Source: Anaerolineae bacterium (GTDB lineage Bacteria > Chloroflexota > Anaerolineae > Aggregatilineales > Phototrophicaceae). Taken from it: DNA of 64,000 bases. A program made the position numbers and the translations under genes. This document shows positions 8,002 to 17,624 of this stretch, in pieces (positions within the stretch are counted from its first letter, which is position 1; each line of letters opens with the position of its first letter). The notes below the pieces were generated by a model. The model ran no database searches. It had not been told where the DNA came from and saw only the letters and a list, made by a program, of their open reading frames with translations. The stretch covers positions 1 to 64,000 of the forward strand of contig JAIOHM010000201.1 in NCBI GenBank assembly GCA_019912965.1, given 5' to 3'.

Positions 8002-9033
8002 TTACAGGTTATTGCAGATGTGGTTGGTGAACTCAGCCGTGGAGATCGCACCCTGCACATAAATATCAATGGTGTGATCGCCTTCAGCCAGCGTGCGGTA
8101 CACAGCTTCTTCGATGCGCTGGGCAGCTTCCTGTCGGTTCCAGTAGAGACGCAGCAGCATAGCCGTGCTCATAATGGCGGCTGTCGGATTGGCGATGCCT
8201 TTACCTGCGATGTCCGGTGCGCTGCCGTGAACGGGTTCAGCAATAGCGATCTTATCCCCCAAACTGAGTGAAGGCGCTAACCCCAGACCGCCTCCCCATG
8301 CTGCTGCCATATCAGAAAGAATATCGCCATACAGGTTGGGTGTCAGGATCATATCGAAGCGGGTGGGGTCTTTGACCATCCAGTAAGCCGCTGTATCGAC
8401 ATACAATTCATCAGTCGTGATTTCGGGATAATAACCCGATATTTCCAGCGCCACCCGACGGAACAAACCATCCGATTGTGGCAAAACGTTTGCTTTGTGA
8501 ACAATCGTTACTTTGTTGCGTCCGGTACGCACAGCCAGTTCATAGGTCAGTCGGCTAACACGTTCGGTAGCATCATGGGTGATGACCTTCTCAGCAATAC
8601 CGACCCGCCCTTCATTTTCGGTATGTTCGTGGCCGATGTACAGGTCTTCCGTATTTTCGCGGACGACCAACAGATCAACCCCTTCGCGTGAAGTTGGAAT
8701 TGGCAGGTAGCGAGCAGGACGCAGATTGGCGTAAGCCTGAAGTGTGCGCCGCAGCCGTACAATGGGCGAAAAATAACCTTCAACCGGATAGGCGGGGGAA
8801 GAAGCTGCACCAAACAACACCGCGCCGCATTCCTGAACGGCTTGCACCGTTTCCTCAGGCAGCGATGTGCCGTGCTTCTGAAAGTATTCCCAGCCTGCGT
8901 GCATTGGGCGGATGACCACATCAGGGGCAACGCGCTTCAGCACTTCGATGGCAGCAGGGATGACTTCGTGACCGATGCCATCACCTTCAATAACACATAA
9001 GGTGAGTGGTTTTTCGTGCTGTTGGTTCTGCAT
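8002..9033 (-). CDS. Isocitrate/isopropylmalate dehydrogenase family, homoisocitrate-type
   Basis: An NAD(P)-dependent beta-decarboxylating dehydrogenase. The N-terminus has LCVIEGDGIGHEVIPAA. SPIVRLRRTLQAYANLRPAR and VVRENTEDLYIG define the substrate loop, and the S-P-I-V-x-L-R-R form is closer to homoisocitrate dehydrogenase than to LeuB (R-x-E-x-x-L-R) or Icd. HKANVLP carries the catalytic Lys. TPNLYGDILSDMAA supplies the metal Asp pair and EPVHGSAPDIAGKGIANP the cofactor loop. Start ATG 9033 has AGGAAG upstream; an in-frame ATG at 9078 lacks one. 343 residues. No lysine, leucine or TCA genes are next to it, so the call between homoisocitrate, isocitrate and isopropylmalate is open. Confidence 0.75.
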   Translation of the reverse strand: MQNQQHEKPLTLCVIEGDGIGHEVIPAAIEVLKRVAPDVVIRPMHAGWEYFQKHGTSLPEETVQAVQECGAVLFGAASSPAYPVEGYFSPIVRLRRTLQAYANLRPARYLPIPTSREGVDLLVVRENTEDLYIGHEHTENEGRVGIAEKVITHDATERVSRLTYELAVRTGRNKVTIVHKANVLPQSDGLFRRVALEISGYYPEITTDELYVDTAAYWMVKDPTRFDMILTPNLYGDILSDMAAAWGGGLGLAPSLSLGDKIAIAEPVHGSAPDIAGKGIANPTAAIMSTAMLLRLYWNRQEAAQRIEEAVYRTLAEGDHTIDIYVQGAISTAEFTNHICNNL

Positions 9034-9261
9034 AATTCTTCCTTCATGGGCGTTAGCGAACAAAAGCGCCGTTTTCATCCTGCGAAAATGGCTGGTGACT
9101 TAAAACAGAAAACCATGAAGGAATATTTGAGGAAGTATTTTGCACGTAATCTTACCCAGTGGAGATTACAAGTGCTATTAAAAATCTTTGGCCTCGCGTT
9201 AGAAAATCGCCTCTCCTCAAGTGTTGGCTGGAGGTATCTTCTAACCCTGTACGTAAACCAC

Positions 9262-11394
9262 TTACTCCAAAAGTTCGTTTATGCCACAACTGTCGAACAT
9301 AAAAGCGGTCTGGGCGTGTAATAGCGCTTCCCCTTCGGCAGGTTGGGCGCGGGTATAGTTGCCGTCCGGGTTCATGTACCATGCCGATTGGTTGTCGCGC
9401 AGGTAAGTCGTCAGAATACGCATCACCTTCTTTTGTAGATTGTCTTCTATCACCGGGAAAACCACTTCCACCCGATTATACAGATTTCGGCGCATCAGGT
9501 CGGCGCTGCCCAGATAGATGCGCTGGTCGGGCGGTGCATTGTGAAAATAGAAGATACGGCTGTGTTCCAGATAGCGTCCAATATGGCTGACCACCCGGAT
9601 ATTTTCGCTAAGGCCGGGAATACCGGGAACCAGGCAGGAGAGGCCGCGCACAATTAAATCAACCTGTACCCCTGCCTGCGAGGCCTGATACAGCTTTTGA
9701 ATCGTGACATCATCTTCAAGCTGGTTCATCTTGAAAATCAGCCGTGCAGGTTTGCCCGCGTAGGCTGCGGCAATTTCGCCATCAATCAATTGCGCCAAAG
9801 CCTTGTGCAAATATTCCGGCGCAACCAGCAGGCGGCTGTAGGTGGTAGAAGGGGCATATCCGGTCAGACGGTTAAAAAGCCGCGAGACATCATCAGCAAT
9901 TTCCGGGTTGCAGGTTAATACACCCAGATCGGTATACATGCGGGCGGTACTGGTGTTGTAATTGCCGGTACCCAGATGGATATAACGGTGGACTCCATCA
10001 GCTTCTTTCCGCACCACCAGCGCAACTTTTGCATGGGTTTTGACGGGCAGTTCTTCTACACCATAGGTGACATGAACGCCCTTGTGTTCTAACTGCCGTG
10101 TCCATTCCAGATTGTTTTCTTCATCAAAACGGGCTTTGAGTTCCACCAGCACGGCAACCTGTTTATCGTTGTCGCGGGCTTCCAGCAAGGCTTCGACAAT
10201 CGGGGAATTTTTGCCGACGCGGTAGAGCGTGGCTTTGATCGCCAGCACATCTTCATCACGGGCGGCAGCACGGAAGAAATCTTCAACCGGTTTGAAGGAA
10301 TCGTAAGGATGGTGGAGGAGAATATCACCCCGGCGGATAGCCGCGAAAATATCAACTTCGGCGGTGTTCACAGCCAGACGAGGGATAAAGGTCGGGAATT
10401 TGAGATCACTGTGATCCACCGATGAGAGTTCAAACAGACTGCTTGCCCCCAGCGCGCCATCAATCAAATAAACATCGCGTTCCGGGTCTACATTCAACTG
10501 GTAAATGAGCTGGTTCAGGGTGCGTTCGCTGATGTTATCCGGGACGCTGAGGCGCACAACCGAGCCAAAGCGCCGTTCGCGCAGACTTTCCTCAACCAGC
10601 GAACTCATGTCGCCAACTTCATCTTCTTCCTGTTCGTAGTCAATATCGGCGTTGCGGGTGACTCGGAATGGGTACTGTTCCAGCACATTCATACCGGGGA
10701 ACAAGGCGTAGAGATTATCGGCGATGATGTCTTCCAGCCACAGGAATGTATCTTTCACGCTGCTGTCGCCAGCGTAACGGCGCATGATTTTGCCGAGGTC
10801 AACGAGCCGGGGCAGCACATCCGGCACTTTCAGGCGAACGAATTCATCTTGCTTGCTGTGTCCGTTATCGCGCTTGAGCCAAACGCCCAGATTTAAACTG
10901 AGGTTGGAAATAAATGGGAATGGCCGGGCATGGTCAACTGCCAGCGGCGTTAGCACCGGAAAAACTTCTTCCTGAAAATACCGTTGGACGATTTCACGAT
11001 GATGAGCGGGGAGGGTGCTCATGCCGATAATACTGACGCCGAGGGCATCTAGCTGGGCAAAAACATCGCGCATGGTAGTGCGCTGCTGGTGAACCACTTC
11101 GATCACGCGGCGGCGAATTTCCATCAGCAGTTGGGCTGGTTTTATGCCATCCGGGCGCGAACTGTGTACCCCGGCCTTCATCTTGTCGTGAACCGAGGCT
11201 ACCCGCACCATATAGAATTCGTCGAAGTTATTGCTGACAATCGCCAGGAATTTGACCCGTTCCAGCAGGGGGAACGACTCATCCTGTGCCAGCGCCAGCA
11301 CCCGGCGATTGAACTCTATCCAGGCGAGTTCGCGGTTCAGGTAAGTTTCCGGGGTAAGTTCCGGGAGCGCGCTTTCCTCCACCAGAGCCGACAT
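9262..11394 (-). CDS. ppk1: Polyphosphate kinase 1
   Basis: Makes polyphosphate from the gamma-phosphate of ATP, reversibly, usually at the inner face of the membrane. 710 residues, the normal size. The N domain starts YLNRELAWIEFNRRVLALA and the head domain has VSNNFDEFYMVRVA. The two C-terminal phospholipase-D-like domains show DEENNLEWTRQLEHKGVHV, then KTHAKVALVVRKE with the autophosphorylated His, YIHLGTGNYNTSTARMYTD with the second conserved His, and YLGSADLMRRNLYNRVEVV near the end. All expected active-site motifs are intact. No exopolyphosphatase or phosphate-uptake gene is adjacent. Confidence 0.95.
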   Translation of the reverse strand: MSALVEESALPELTPETYLNRELAWIEFNRRVLALAQDESFPLLERVKFLAIVSNNFDEFYMVRVASVHDKMKAGVHSSRPDGIKPAQLLMEIRRRVIEVVHQQRTTMRDVFAQLDALGVSIIGMSTLPAHHREIVQRYFQEEVFPVLTPLAVDHARPFPFISNLSLNLGVWLKRDNGHSKQDEFVRLKVPDVLPRLVDLGKIMRRYAGDSSVKDTFLWLEDIIADNLYALFPGMNVLEQYPFRVTRNADIDYEQEEDEVGDMSSLVEESLRERRFGSVVRLSVPDNISERTLNQLIYQLNVDPERDVYLIDGALGASSLFELSSVDHSDLKFPTFIPRLAVNTAEVDIFAAIRRGDILLHHPYDSFKPVEDFFRAAARDEDVLAIKATLYRVGKNSPIVEALLEARDNDKQVAVLVELKARFDEENNLEWTRQLEHKGVHVTYGVEELPVKTHAKVALVVRKEADGVHRYIHLGTGNYNTSTARMYTDLGVLTCNPEIADDVSRLFNRLTGYAPSTTYSRLLVAPEYLHKALAQLIDGEIAAAYAGKPARLIFKMNQLEDDVTIQKLYQASQAGVQVDLIVRGLSCLVPGIPGLSENIRVVSHIGRYLEHSRIFYFHNAPPDQRIYLGSADLMRRNLYNRVEVVFPVIEDNLQKKVMRILTTYLRDNQSAWYMNPDGNYTRAQPAEGEALLHAQTAFMFDSCGINELLE

Positions 11395-11481
11395 GATTAA
11401 TCTTGCACCTTAACATTGAGTATGTGCAACAATATTAACCAATTCCAGAGTGGATGTCCAAAGCAAATTCGAATCCTGATG

Positions 11482-11507
11482 GTGGGGCATCCCGCAGGAT
11501 ACCCCAC
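11482..11507. terminator. Stem-loop after the WD40 gene
   Basis: GTGGGG-C-ATCC, a CGCA loop, then GGAT-A-CCCCAC, 10 bases beyond the WD40 stop on the minus strand. There is no strong T-run, so this is a putative terminator. Confidence 0.4.
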
Positions 11508-11516
11508 GCAACCGTT

Positions 11517-14500
11517 TTATTCTCCTAGCAATTGCTGTGCCAGTTCCGGGTCATCAAAGGGATTGATGCCCTGTTCCAGCGAGTCGGCCCATGCTGCACG
11601 GGACTGCCAATCTTCCAGTACAACATCATATTCTACTGCCCAATCTGCATAGAAACGCAGGTCGGCAATCGCGCCTTCAATGTCGCCTGTCAATGCGCGT
11701 GCTACGCCCCGGCTGTCCACATGTCCGGCATGGGTGGGCGCAAGGGCAACCGCCCGTTCGCAGGCAGGCATCACCAATTCGGCGTATCCGTATAGGCTGC
11801 CGTACCAGCACACATTGTTATTCAACTGGGGATCGGGAATCCCACTCAGCAGATCAACTGCCCGCGCATAAGCGGCCTGTGCCGCTTCATCATTACCTGC
11901 CTTAGCCGCGTTTTCAGCCTCGGTAATGGCTGCCTGTGCGACCGACCGATGAATCGGGAAGGCTTCGCAGGTTTTATGATATGGAAGGCTGCCCATGTAG
12001 CTCTGCCACTCAAACTGAGTCATGTTACGTCCGACCGTGCTGCAAGCGGCTGTCGTCCACGCTGCCGGATCAATCCGCCACAAACGGACATCGCTCAAGA
12101 TTACGCTTGTCCCGCCTGTGCCGCCAGCCAGCGAAAGTCCATCCGGGCTAAAGCTCAGACTGTTGACCCAATCGGTCAATTGACCCAGGGGGATACGCTG
12201 GCGTGTTTCCAGATTCCACAGGAATACGCGCCCATCTGGCCCGCCGGTTGCCAGTGTCAGGCTGTCCGGGCTGAAGGCCACGCTGAAAATGGTGTCGGTA
12301 TGTCCAAACAGCGGCGCACCAATCATCTGGCGAGTGGCGACATCCCACACAATAGCAGTAGTATCACCTGAACCAGAGGCCAGCAGGGTACCATCGGCGT
12401 TGAAAGCCAGCGAGGATACCAACCCGTTATGTCCACTCAGTGTAGCGATCAATTCGCCTGTAGCCGCATCCCACAATTTGACCGTATTATCGCTGGCACC
12501 TGTGGCAATCTGTGTTCCATCCGGGCTGTAAGCTACTGCCCAAATGATCGCATTGTGTGCGTTGATGGCTTCACCCAATGGTTCGCCCGTTTCAGCATCC
12601 CATCGGCGCAGCATACTGTCCTCACTAACCGAGGCAATCTGCGACCCGTCTGGGCTGTAAGCCACATCCTGCACCCAGTTGGTGTGCCCACTCAAAGTGT
12701 GAAGGATTTCTCCGGTTGCAGCGTCCAATATATTCACGTTGAAGTCGCCGCCGCCCGTCACAATCCGCGTACCATCCGGGCTGTAGGCCGCACTGAGAAC
12801 ACCTTGCTCACCGTGCAGCTCAATCGTGCGCGTTGCTTCGCCAGTTGCGATGTCCCACCAAACCAGAGTGCTATCTTCGCTGGCGGAAATCAGCGTCGAA
12901 CCGTCCGGGCTGTAGGCCACCGCCCGCACTGCATCAACCTGATTATCCAGTGCTGTGCTTAGTGGATTCACCGGATTCTGTGCCCACAGCGCGACATCGT
13001 TACCATCCGAAAAAGCGATGGTTGAACCGTCCGGGCTGTAAGTTGCCGCCCACAGAATGTCATTCACGCGCGCCATTTCGTCTACCAGAAAGGCTACATC
13101 GCCTGTGACATCCCATACACGGGCGGTGTCGCTGACTGTGACCACCCGCGTTCCATCCGGGCTGTAATCAACAGCCGTGATCGGTGCATAGTGTCCGCGT
13201 TCGACCAATCGTGCGCTGCCTTCGCGCACATCCCAAATCACCAACAGATTATCACCACCAGCCGAAGCCAGCAGTTTCCCGTTTGGACTGAAGGCTACAC
13301 CGTTGACCCAATCGTTGTGTGTATAGAAGATACGCCCAACAGATTGTTCTTTCACATTCCATAAAATGACCGAATTATCAGCGCTGCCGGAAGCAAGGGT
13401 CGTTCCATCCGGGCTGAAATCCAGCGCACGGACGTTATCGCTGTGTCCGTTTAGCTGACCAATCTGTTCACCTGTTCCGGTGTCCCAGAGGATGATTGAG
13501 TCGTCCGAACTGGCCGAGGCCAGAATCGTTCCATCGGGGCTATAAGCCAGCGCATGTACCCAATCGGTATGCCCCTGTAGACGTTGGGGTTGCCCGGTTG
13601 CTACATCCCACAGCAGTACCATATTATCAGGCCCCGCCGAAGCAATTTGCGCTCCATCCGGGCGATAGGCCAGCGCGAAAATCGTATCGCGGTGGTCAGT
13701 CCAGATGGGCTCGTTCAATGCTCCTGTTTCCAGAATCCATGTGCGGATGTTCACATCGCGTCCGCCAGAAATCAGGCGAGTTCCATCCGGGCTGTAGGCC
13801 AGCGCATAAACGGTATTGCCATGACCGACTAAATAACGGTCGAGGCCATTAAGCGGCTGGAAAACCTGATAGAGTGCGCTGCTGCCATCACCTGCGTGGG
13901 CAGCTTCCACACCTAACAACAGCGACAGGGGGTAATTTTCGGAGGCCAGAAGGCTTTGTGCAGAAAGCCCGCGCGCTTGTGCTTCTGCCACTTGGGCTTG
14001 AGCTTCCGCCGCCTGTTGTTGAGCCTCGGCTACGACCGTCTGCGCATCGTTTAACAGGGCTGCATATGTTTCTGCTTGAGCCGTGATTGTCGGTATAAGA
14101 GCCGCCTGCTGGTCAGCAAAGGTTTCGGCTTGGCTGGTCGCGGTCGCTGCCAGTTCCGCCTGCTGCGTCACCATCGAAATCACGCCCGTTTGCGCTGTAC
14201 CATAAATGGCTTCCTGGAACGTGACGGTTACTTGTAATTCCGCCTGTACCGTCCCAGCCTCAACCGCTACTGATTGAGCATCGCTGACCGCAGCCAAAGC
14301 CGTTGCATGGGCATCGCTGACAGCGGTCGATTGGGCTGCCGCTTCATCGGCGGAAAGTTGTGCATTGGCAACCGCAGTAGCCTGTGCTGCTTCGGCCTGT
14401 GCCTGGGCAGTAATGGCACGGCTGGCTTCTGTGGCCGCCTGCTGTTGTGCGCTGAACGCCAGAATAGCGGCAATGACCAGCACCGCTAATAGTCCAAATA

Positions 14501-14537
14501 TCCAGATGGGTATGCCCCGATTCGTGTTTTGCGACAC
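11517..14537 (-). CDS. Membrane-anchored 14-repeat WD40 protein with coiled stalk and TPR-like tail
   Basis: About 1,006 residues. An N-terminal membrane helix (WIFGLLAVLVIAAILAFSA) leads into roughly 180 residues of Ala/Gln/Thr-rich predicted coiled coil. Fourteen WD40 repeats follow, each with a GH dipeptide, an AYSPDGT-type turn and a final W-D, enough for two seven-bladed propellers. The last 130 residues are helical and TPR-like (AKAGNDEAAQAAYARAVDLL; GVARALTGDIEGAIADLRFY). Likely a large scaffold or ligand-sensing surface protein. The frame continues to ATG 14555, but AAGGAGG lies at that ATG, so a GTG at 14537, eight bases after it, is the likely start. The repeats are also similar at DNA level. 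No partner gene is adjacent. Confidence 0.8.
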   Translation of the reverse strand: MSQNTNRGIPIWIFGLLAVLVIAAILAFSAQQQAATEASRAITAQAQAEAAQATAVANAQLSADEAAAQSTAVSDAHATALAAVSDAQSVAVEAGTVQAELQVTVTFQEAIYGTAQTGVISMVTQQAELAATATSQAETFADQQAALIPTITAQAETYAALLNDAQTVVAEAQQQAAEAQAQVAEAQARGLSAQSLLASENYPLSLLLGVEAAHAGDGSSALYQVFQPLNGLDRYLVGHGNTVYALAYSPDGTRLISGGRDVNIRTWILETGALNEPIWTDHRDTIFALAYRPDGAQIASAGPDNMVLLWDVATGQPQRLQGHTDWVHALAYSPDGTILASASSDDSIILWDTGTGEQIGQLNGHSDNVRALDFSPDGTTLASGSADNSVILWNVKEQSVGRIFYTHNDWVNGVAFSPNGKLLASAGGDNLLVIWDVREGSARLVERGHYAPITAVDYSPDGTRVVTVSDTARVWDVTGDVAFLVDEMARVNDILWAATYSPDGSTIAFSDGNDVALWAQNPVNPLSTALDNQVDAVRAVAYSPDGSTLISASEDSTLVWWDIATGEATRTIELHGEQGVLSAAYSPDGTRIVTGGGDFNVNILDAATGEILHTLSGHTNWVQDVAYSPDGSQIASVSEDSMLRRWDAETGEPLGEAINAHNAIIWAVAYSPDGTQIATGASDNTVKLWDAATGELIATLSGHNGLVSSLAFNADGTLLASGSGDTTAIVWDVATRQMIGAPLFGHTDTIFSVAFSPDSLTLATGGPDGRVFLWNLETRQRIPLGQLTDWVNSLSFSPDGLSLAGGTGGTSVILSDVRLWRIDPAAWTTAACSTVGRNMTQFEWQSYMGSLPYHKTCEAFPIHRSVAQAAITEAENAAKAGNDEAAQAAYARAVDLLSGIPDPQLNNNVCWYGSLYGYAELVMPACERAVALAPTHAGHVDSRGVARALTGDIEGAIADLRFYADWAVEYDVVLEDWQSRAAWADSLEQGINPFDDPELAQQLLGE

Positions 14538-14698
14538 GCTCACTGCCTCCTTCATTCATTTCCAAACCGCCTTGATTATATGCCTCTTGTAATACATCTC
14601 GCCAACCCCCAACCCTCCGACTTTCGGCGGATTTTAATGCTTGGTCTATAGACAGCCCGGAATAACGACCTTACAATAAATTGTGAAGGATTGCACGA

Positions 14699-14911
14699 GT
14701 GGAGCATGAAAGCGTGAAACAGAGTATCAACAACCCCGAAATTGAACAACTGCGCTGGGAACTTATGACCGCGTATACCCAACAGCCCGTGATGTACCCG
14801 GAAGCCAAAACCGTTCAACAGTTGAAAAATGAACTGTATCGCCGGGGCTTGAAGCGCGACGACATTGTGGAAATTGCGCTGGCGGCCTGTATCCGCCTGA
14901 GCAAAAACTAA
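14699..14911 (+). CDS. Small helical protein, 70 aa, Spo0E-like in outline
   Basis: Not firmly recognised. Two predicted helices (NNPEIEQLRWELMTAY and TVQQLKNELYRRGLKRDDIV) are joined by a short loop with YPEAK. This resembles the helical-hairpin layout of Spo0E-type aspartyl-phosphatases, but the family's S-Q-x-L-D core is not exact. GTG start at 14699 with an AAGGA site eight bases upstream. It is a single-gene unit closed by a strong intrinsic terminator at 14927-14951, which supports a real, separately expressed gene. Confidence 0.55.
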   Translation: MEHESVKQSINNPEIEQLRWELMTAYTQQPVMYPEAKTVQQLKNELYRRGLKRDDIVEIALAACIRLSKN

Positions 14912-14926
14912 CCTAAACCGCAAAGG

Positions 14927-14951
14927 AACGCCCCAACACCGGGGCGTTTTT
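14927..14951 (+). terminator. Intrinsic terminator
   Basis: AACGCCCC / GGGGCGTT stem with a 6-base loop, followed by a run of five T, 15 bases after the small helical protein's stop. Confidence 0.85.
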
Positions 14952-15030
14952 AATTCCCCCACAACAGATTTGCTCATCGCTGGACACTGTGGCTATCATC
15001 AGCGTTCCTACAGTGAACCGGAGGCGCACA

Positions 15031-16086
15031 TTGTCCAGCAAATACCCCTTCAAGAATTTGGTGTTCCAAGGTGGTGGTGTCAAAACCTTTGCTTATCGGG
15101 GCGCGTTGGATGTGCTAGAACAGCACGGCATCCTGTCCCAGATCGGGCGGGTCGCCGGAACATCCGCTGGGGCGATGTTGGCAACACTCCTCAGTTTTCG
15201 CCTGTCGGTTGAGGAAACGTTCCGCGTTTATAGCACATTGGATTTTGCGCGCATTCCGGATTTGCGTACCACCCGCGATTTGCTCGGTGAACCGCCAGAA
15301 TTTATTGCGCCCTATTTGGATGCGCTGACGAGCAATGCGGACGCACTGAACCGGTTGATCACACGCTATGGCTGGTACTCGACGGAGTACGCCCAAACAT
15401 GGATACAGGAAACCATTGCGGCCTACTGTGATGGCAATGGTCTAGCCACCTTTGCAGATTTTCAGCGGCGAGGATTCCGTGATCTGTACGTGGTGGCGAC
15501 CAATATTTCACGGCACACCACCACCGTATTTTCGGCTGACCAAACCCCTGATGCGCCTGTTGCCCTTGCGTTGGTGCTGTCGCAGTCGATTCCGTTATTT
15601 TTTGAAGCACAGCAGTTCGATGGCAAAGCATTCGGAAGCGGCGATTATTATGCAGACGGCGGCGTATTGAGCAATTATCCCCTGCACATTTTTGATGATG
15701 CGCCGTTTCAGCAAAACAGCCGTTGGTTCATCACAGGGGTGAATTGGGAAACGCTGGGCTGCCGCCTGTATACCCCGAAAGACTGCGTTACCTCGCCTCC
15801 CCCAATTACAGGTCTTATTCCTTATATTGAACACTTGCTGGAAGCGTTATTGGAAGCCCAGGAAGTGGCTTACGACGATAACCGTGCTAACCATCAGCGC
15901 ACGATCAACATTAGCAACTGCTGTGTGCAGCCGACCGATTTTGATGTTCGACCGGAAGTTGGGAATGCCCGTTATGAGCAGCTTTTGTCGGCTGGACGGG
16001 AAGCCGCCGAGACTTTTTTGGATACTTATAAACCACCGACCAGTTATCTTTGGCGGTGGATTAAGCGCACTTTGCTGGGACGTTGA
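15031..16086 (+). CDS. Patatin-like phospholipase
   Basis: A serine lipid acyl hydrolase with a Ser-Asp dyad. LVFQGGGVKTFAYRGALDVL is the oxyanion G-G-G-x-K/R loop, GTSAG (nucleophile Ser about residue 45) is the G-x-S-x-G motif, and YADGGVLSNYP (Asp about residue 209) is the D-G-G motif. No signal peptide, so it is cytoplasmic or delivered by another route. The likely start is TTG 15031, since GGAGG lies at 15020-15024; the frame opens at a GTG at 14989 with no site. About 351 residues. It precedes the mmsA gene by 76 bases, but a shared pathway is not obvious. Confidence 0.8.
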   Translation: MSSKYPFKNLVFQGGGVKTFAYRGALDVLEQHGILSQIGRVAGTSAGAMLATLLSFRLSVEETFRVYSTLDFARIPDLRTTRDLLGEPPEFIAPYLDALTSNADALNRLITRYGWYSTEYAQTWIQETIAAYCDGNGLATFADFQRRGFRDLYVVATNISRHTTTVFSADQTPDAPVALALVLSQSIPLFFEAQQFDGKAFGSGDYYADGGVLSNYPLHIFDDAPFQQNSRWFITGVNWETLGCRLYTPKDCVTSPPPITGLIPYIEHLLEALLEAQEVAYDDNRANHQRTINISNCCVQPTDFDVRPEVGNARYEQLLSAGREAAETFLDTYKPPTSYLWRWIKRTLLGR

Positions 16087-16162
16087 TGGGTATTGCTTTT
16101 CAACCCCTGCCAGCGTTACTATTTCAATCCTTTCAAAAGGTTTAAAAGATCAGGAGCAGAAG

Positions 16163-17614
16163 ATGGCGAAGAAACTAAAAAATTATGTTGGTGGTGAGTG
16201 GGTTGATTCCAGTGCTTCCGTATATACACCGGTCATTAATCCGGCAACCTGTGAGGTGCTGGGTGAATGCCCGGAAAGCACCTATGCTGATGTGGATGCG
16301 GCGGTGAAGGCTGCTCAGGCGGGCTTTGAAGAATGGCGCAGCACACCGATTCTGAGCCGGACGCAGTACATGTTCCGTTTTAAGACACTCCTCGAAGAAC
16401 GCTTTGAAGATGTCGCCAAAATGGTGGTCGAGGAAAATGGGAAGACACGAGACGAAGCACGCGGCGAAGTGCGGCGGGGCATCGAAAGTATCGACTTCGC
16501 TACCAGTATTCCAGTGCTGATGCGCAGTGACGGTCTGGAAGATGTCGCCTCCGGGATTGATGAAACGACATTACGGCAGCCAGCAGGCGTGTTCGCGGCC
16601 ATTACCCCGTTCAATTTTCCGGCGATGGTGCCGCTATGGTTCCTGCCCACCGCTATTGTTTGCGGCAACACCTTCATTTTGAAGCCTTCGCCCCAGACTC
16701 CCATCAGCATGGATTTGATGTACGAAATTTTGCATGATCTTGATCTGCCAGAGGGCGTGGTCAATCTGATTCAGGGCGGCAAGGAAGCCTCGATGGCTGT
16801 GATGGAACACCCCGGCATCAAGGGCGTGTCGTTCGTGGGCAGCAGCCCAGTCGCCAAGCTGGTTTATGAAACCTGTACCCGGCACGGCAAGCGTGTTCAG
16901 GCACAGGGTGGCGCGAAAAATTATATCGCTGTTATGCCGGATGCAGACATTAATGCTTCGGTCAAGAACATTATGGGCGCGGCTTACGGTTGCGCGGGGC
17001 AGCGGTGTCTGGCGGCAGCCGTTGTGGTCGGCGTGGGCGACGCCTACGATAAACTGAAGGACGAACTGGCGAAGCAGGCACAGGGTTTGCGCGTCGGTTA
17101 CGGTCTGAGCGAAACCACTCAGATGGGTACGGTTGTTTCGGCAGCCGCCAAGGAACGCATCGAATCCATGATTACCAAAGGCGTCGAACAGGGCGCGAAA
17201 CTGGTGCTGGATGGACGCGGTGTGGCAGTACAGGGTTACGAAGCGGGTACATTTGTTGGGCCGACCATCGTGGAAAATGTGCAGCCGGATAACATTCTGG
17301 CGAAGGAAGAAGTGTTTGGCCCGGTGCTGGCAATTATGCAGGCTGACGACTTCGATGATGCGGTAGACATCATCAACGGGAGCAAGTACGGTAACGCGGC
17401 CAGCATCTTCACCAATGACGGCAAATACGCCCGTGAGTTCAAGTATCGCGTTAACGCGGGCAACATCGGCGTGAACATCGGTGTGGCTGCGCCTTCAGCT
17501 TCGTTCCCGTTCGGCGGGCAGAAAGAATCGTTCTATGGCGATTTGCATGGGCAGGGCATGGACTCGATTGAGTTCTATACCGAACGCAAGATTGTGATCG
17601 AACGCTGGTTGTAA
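16163..17614 (+). CDS. mmsA: Methylmalonate-semialdehyde dehydrogenase (acylating)
   Basis: Converts (methyl)malonate semialdehyde to propionyl- or acetyl-CoA with NAD and CoA, in valine, thymine or inositol breakdown. Diagnostic features: KNYVGGEWVDSS start, PFNFPAMVPLWFLPTAI, FVGSSPVAKLVYE and GCAGQRCLAAAVVVGVGDAY with the catalytic Cys. EVFGPVLAIM and SFPFGGQKESFYGDLHGQG follow, and it ends FYTERKIVIERW. Start ATG 16163 has AGGAG six bases before it; the frame opens at 15827 inside the patatin gene, but the family's N-terminus begins here. 483 residues, the standard length. No other valine or inositol genes are near. Confidence 0.92.
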   Translation: MAKKLKNYVGGEWVDSSASVYTPVINPATCEVLGECPESTYADVDAAVKAAQAGFEEWRSTPILSRTQYMFRFKTLLEERFEDVAKMVVEENGKTRDEARGEVRRGIESIDFATSIPVLMRSDGLEDVASGIDETTLRQPAGVFAAITPFNFPAMVPLWFLPTAIVCGNTFILKPSPQTPISMDLMYEILHDLDLPEGVVNLIQGGKEASMAVMEHPGIKGVSFVGSSPVAKLVYETCTRHGKRVQAQGGAKNYIAVMPDADINASVKNIMGAAYGCAGQRCLAAAVVVGVGDAYDKLKDELAKQAQGLRVGYGLSETTQMGTVVSAAAKERIESMITKGVEQGAKLVLDGRGVAVQGYEAGTFVGPTIVENVQPDNILAKEEVFGPVLAIMQADDFDDAVDIINGSKYGNAASIFTNDGKYAREFKYRVNAGNIGVNIGVAAPSASFPFGGQKESFYGDLHGQGMDSIEFYTERKIVIERWL

Positions 17615-17624
17615 GGGAACTTCT

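Noticed and set aside
9016..9321. A 101-codon plus-strand frame between the dehydrogenase and ppk1
   Set aside because: It overlaps the ends of both real genes and has no family resemblance or ribosome site.
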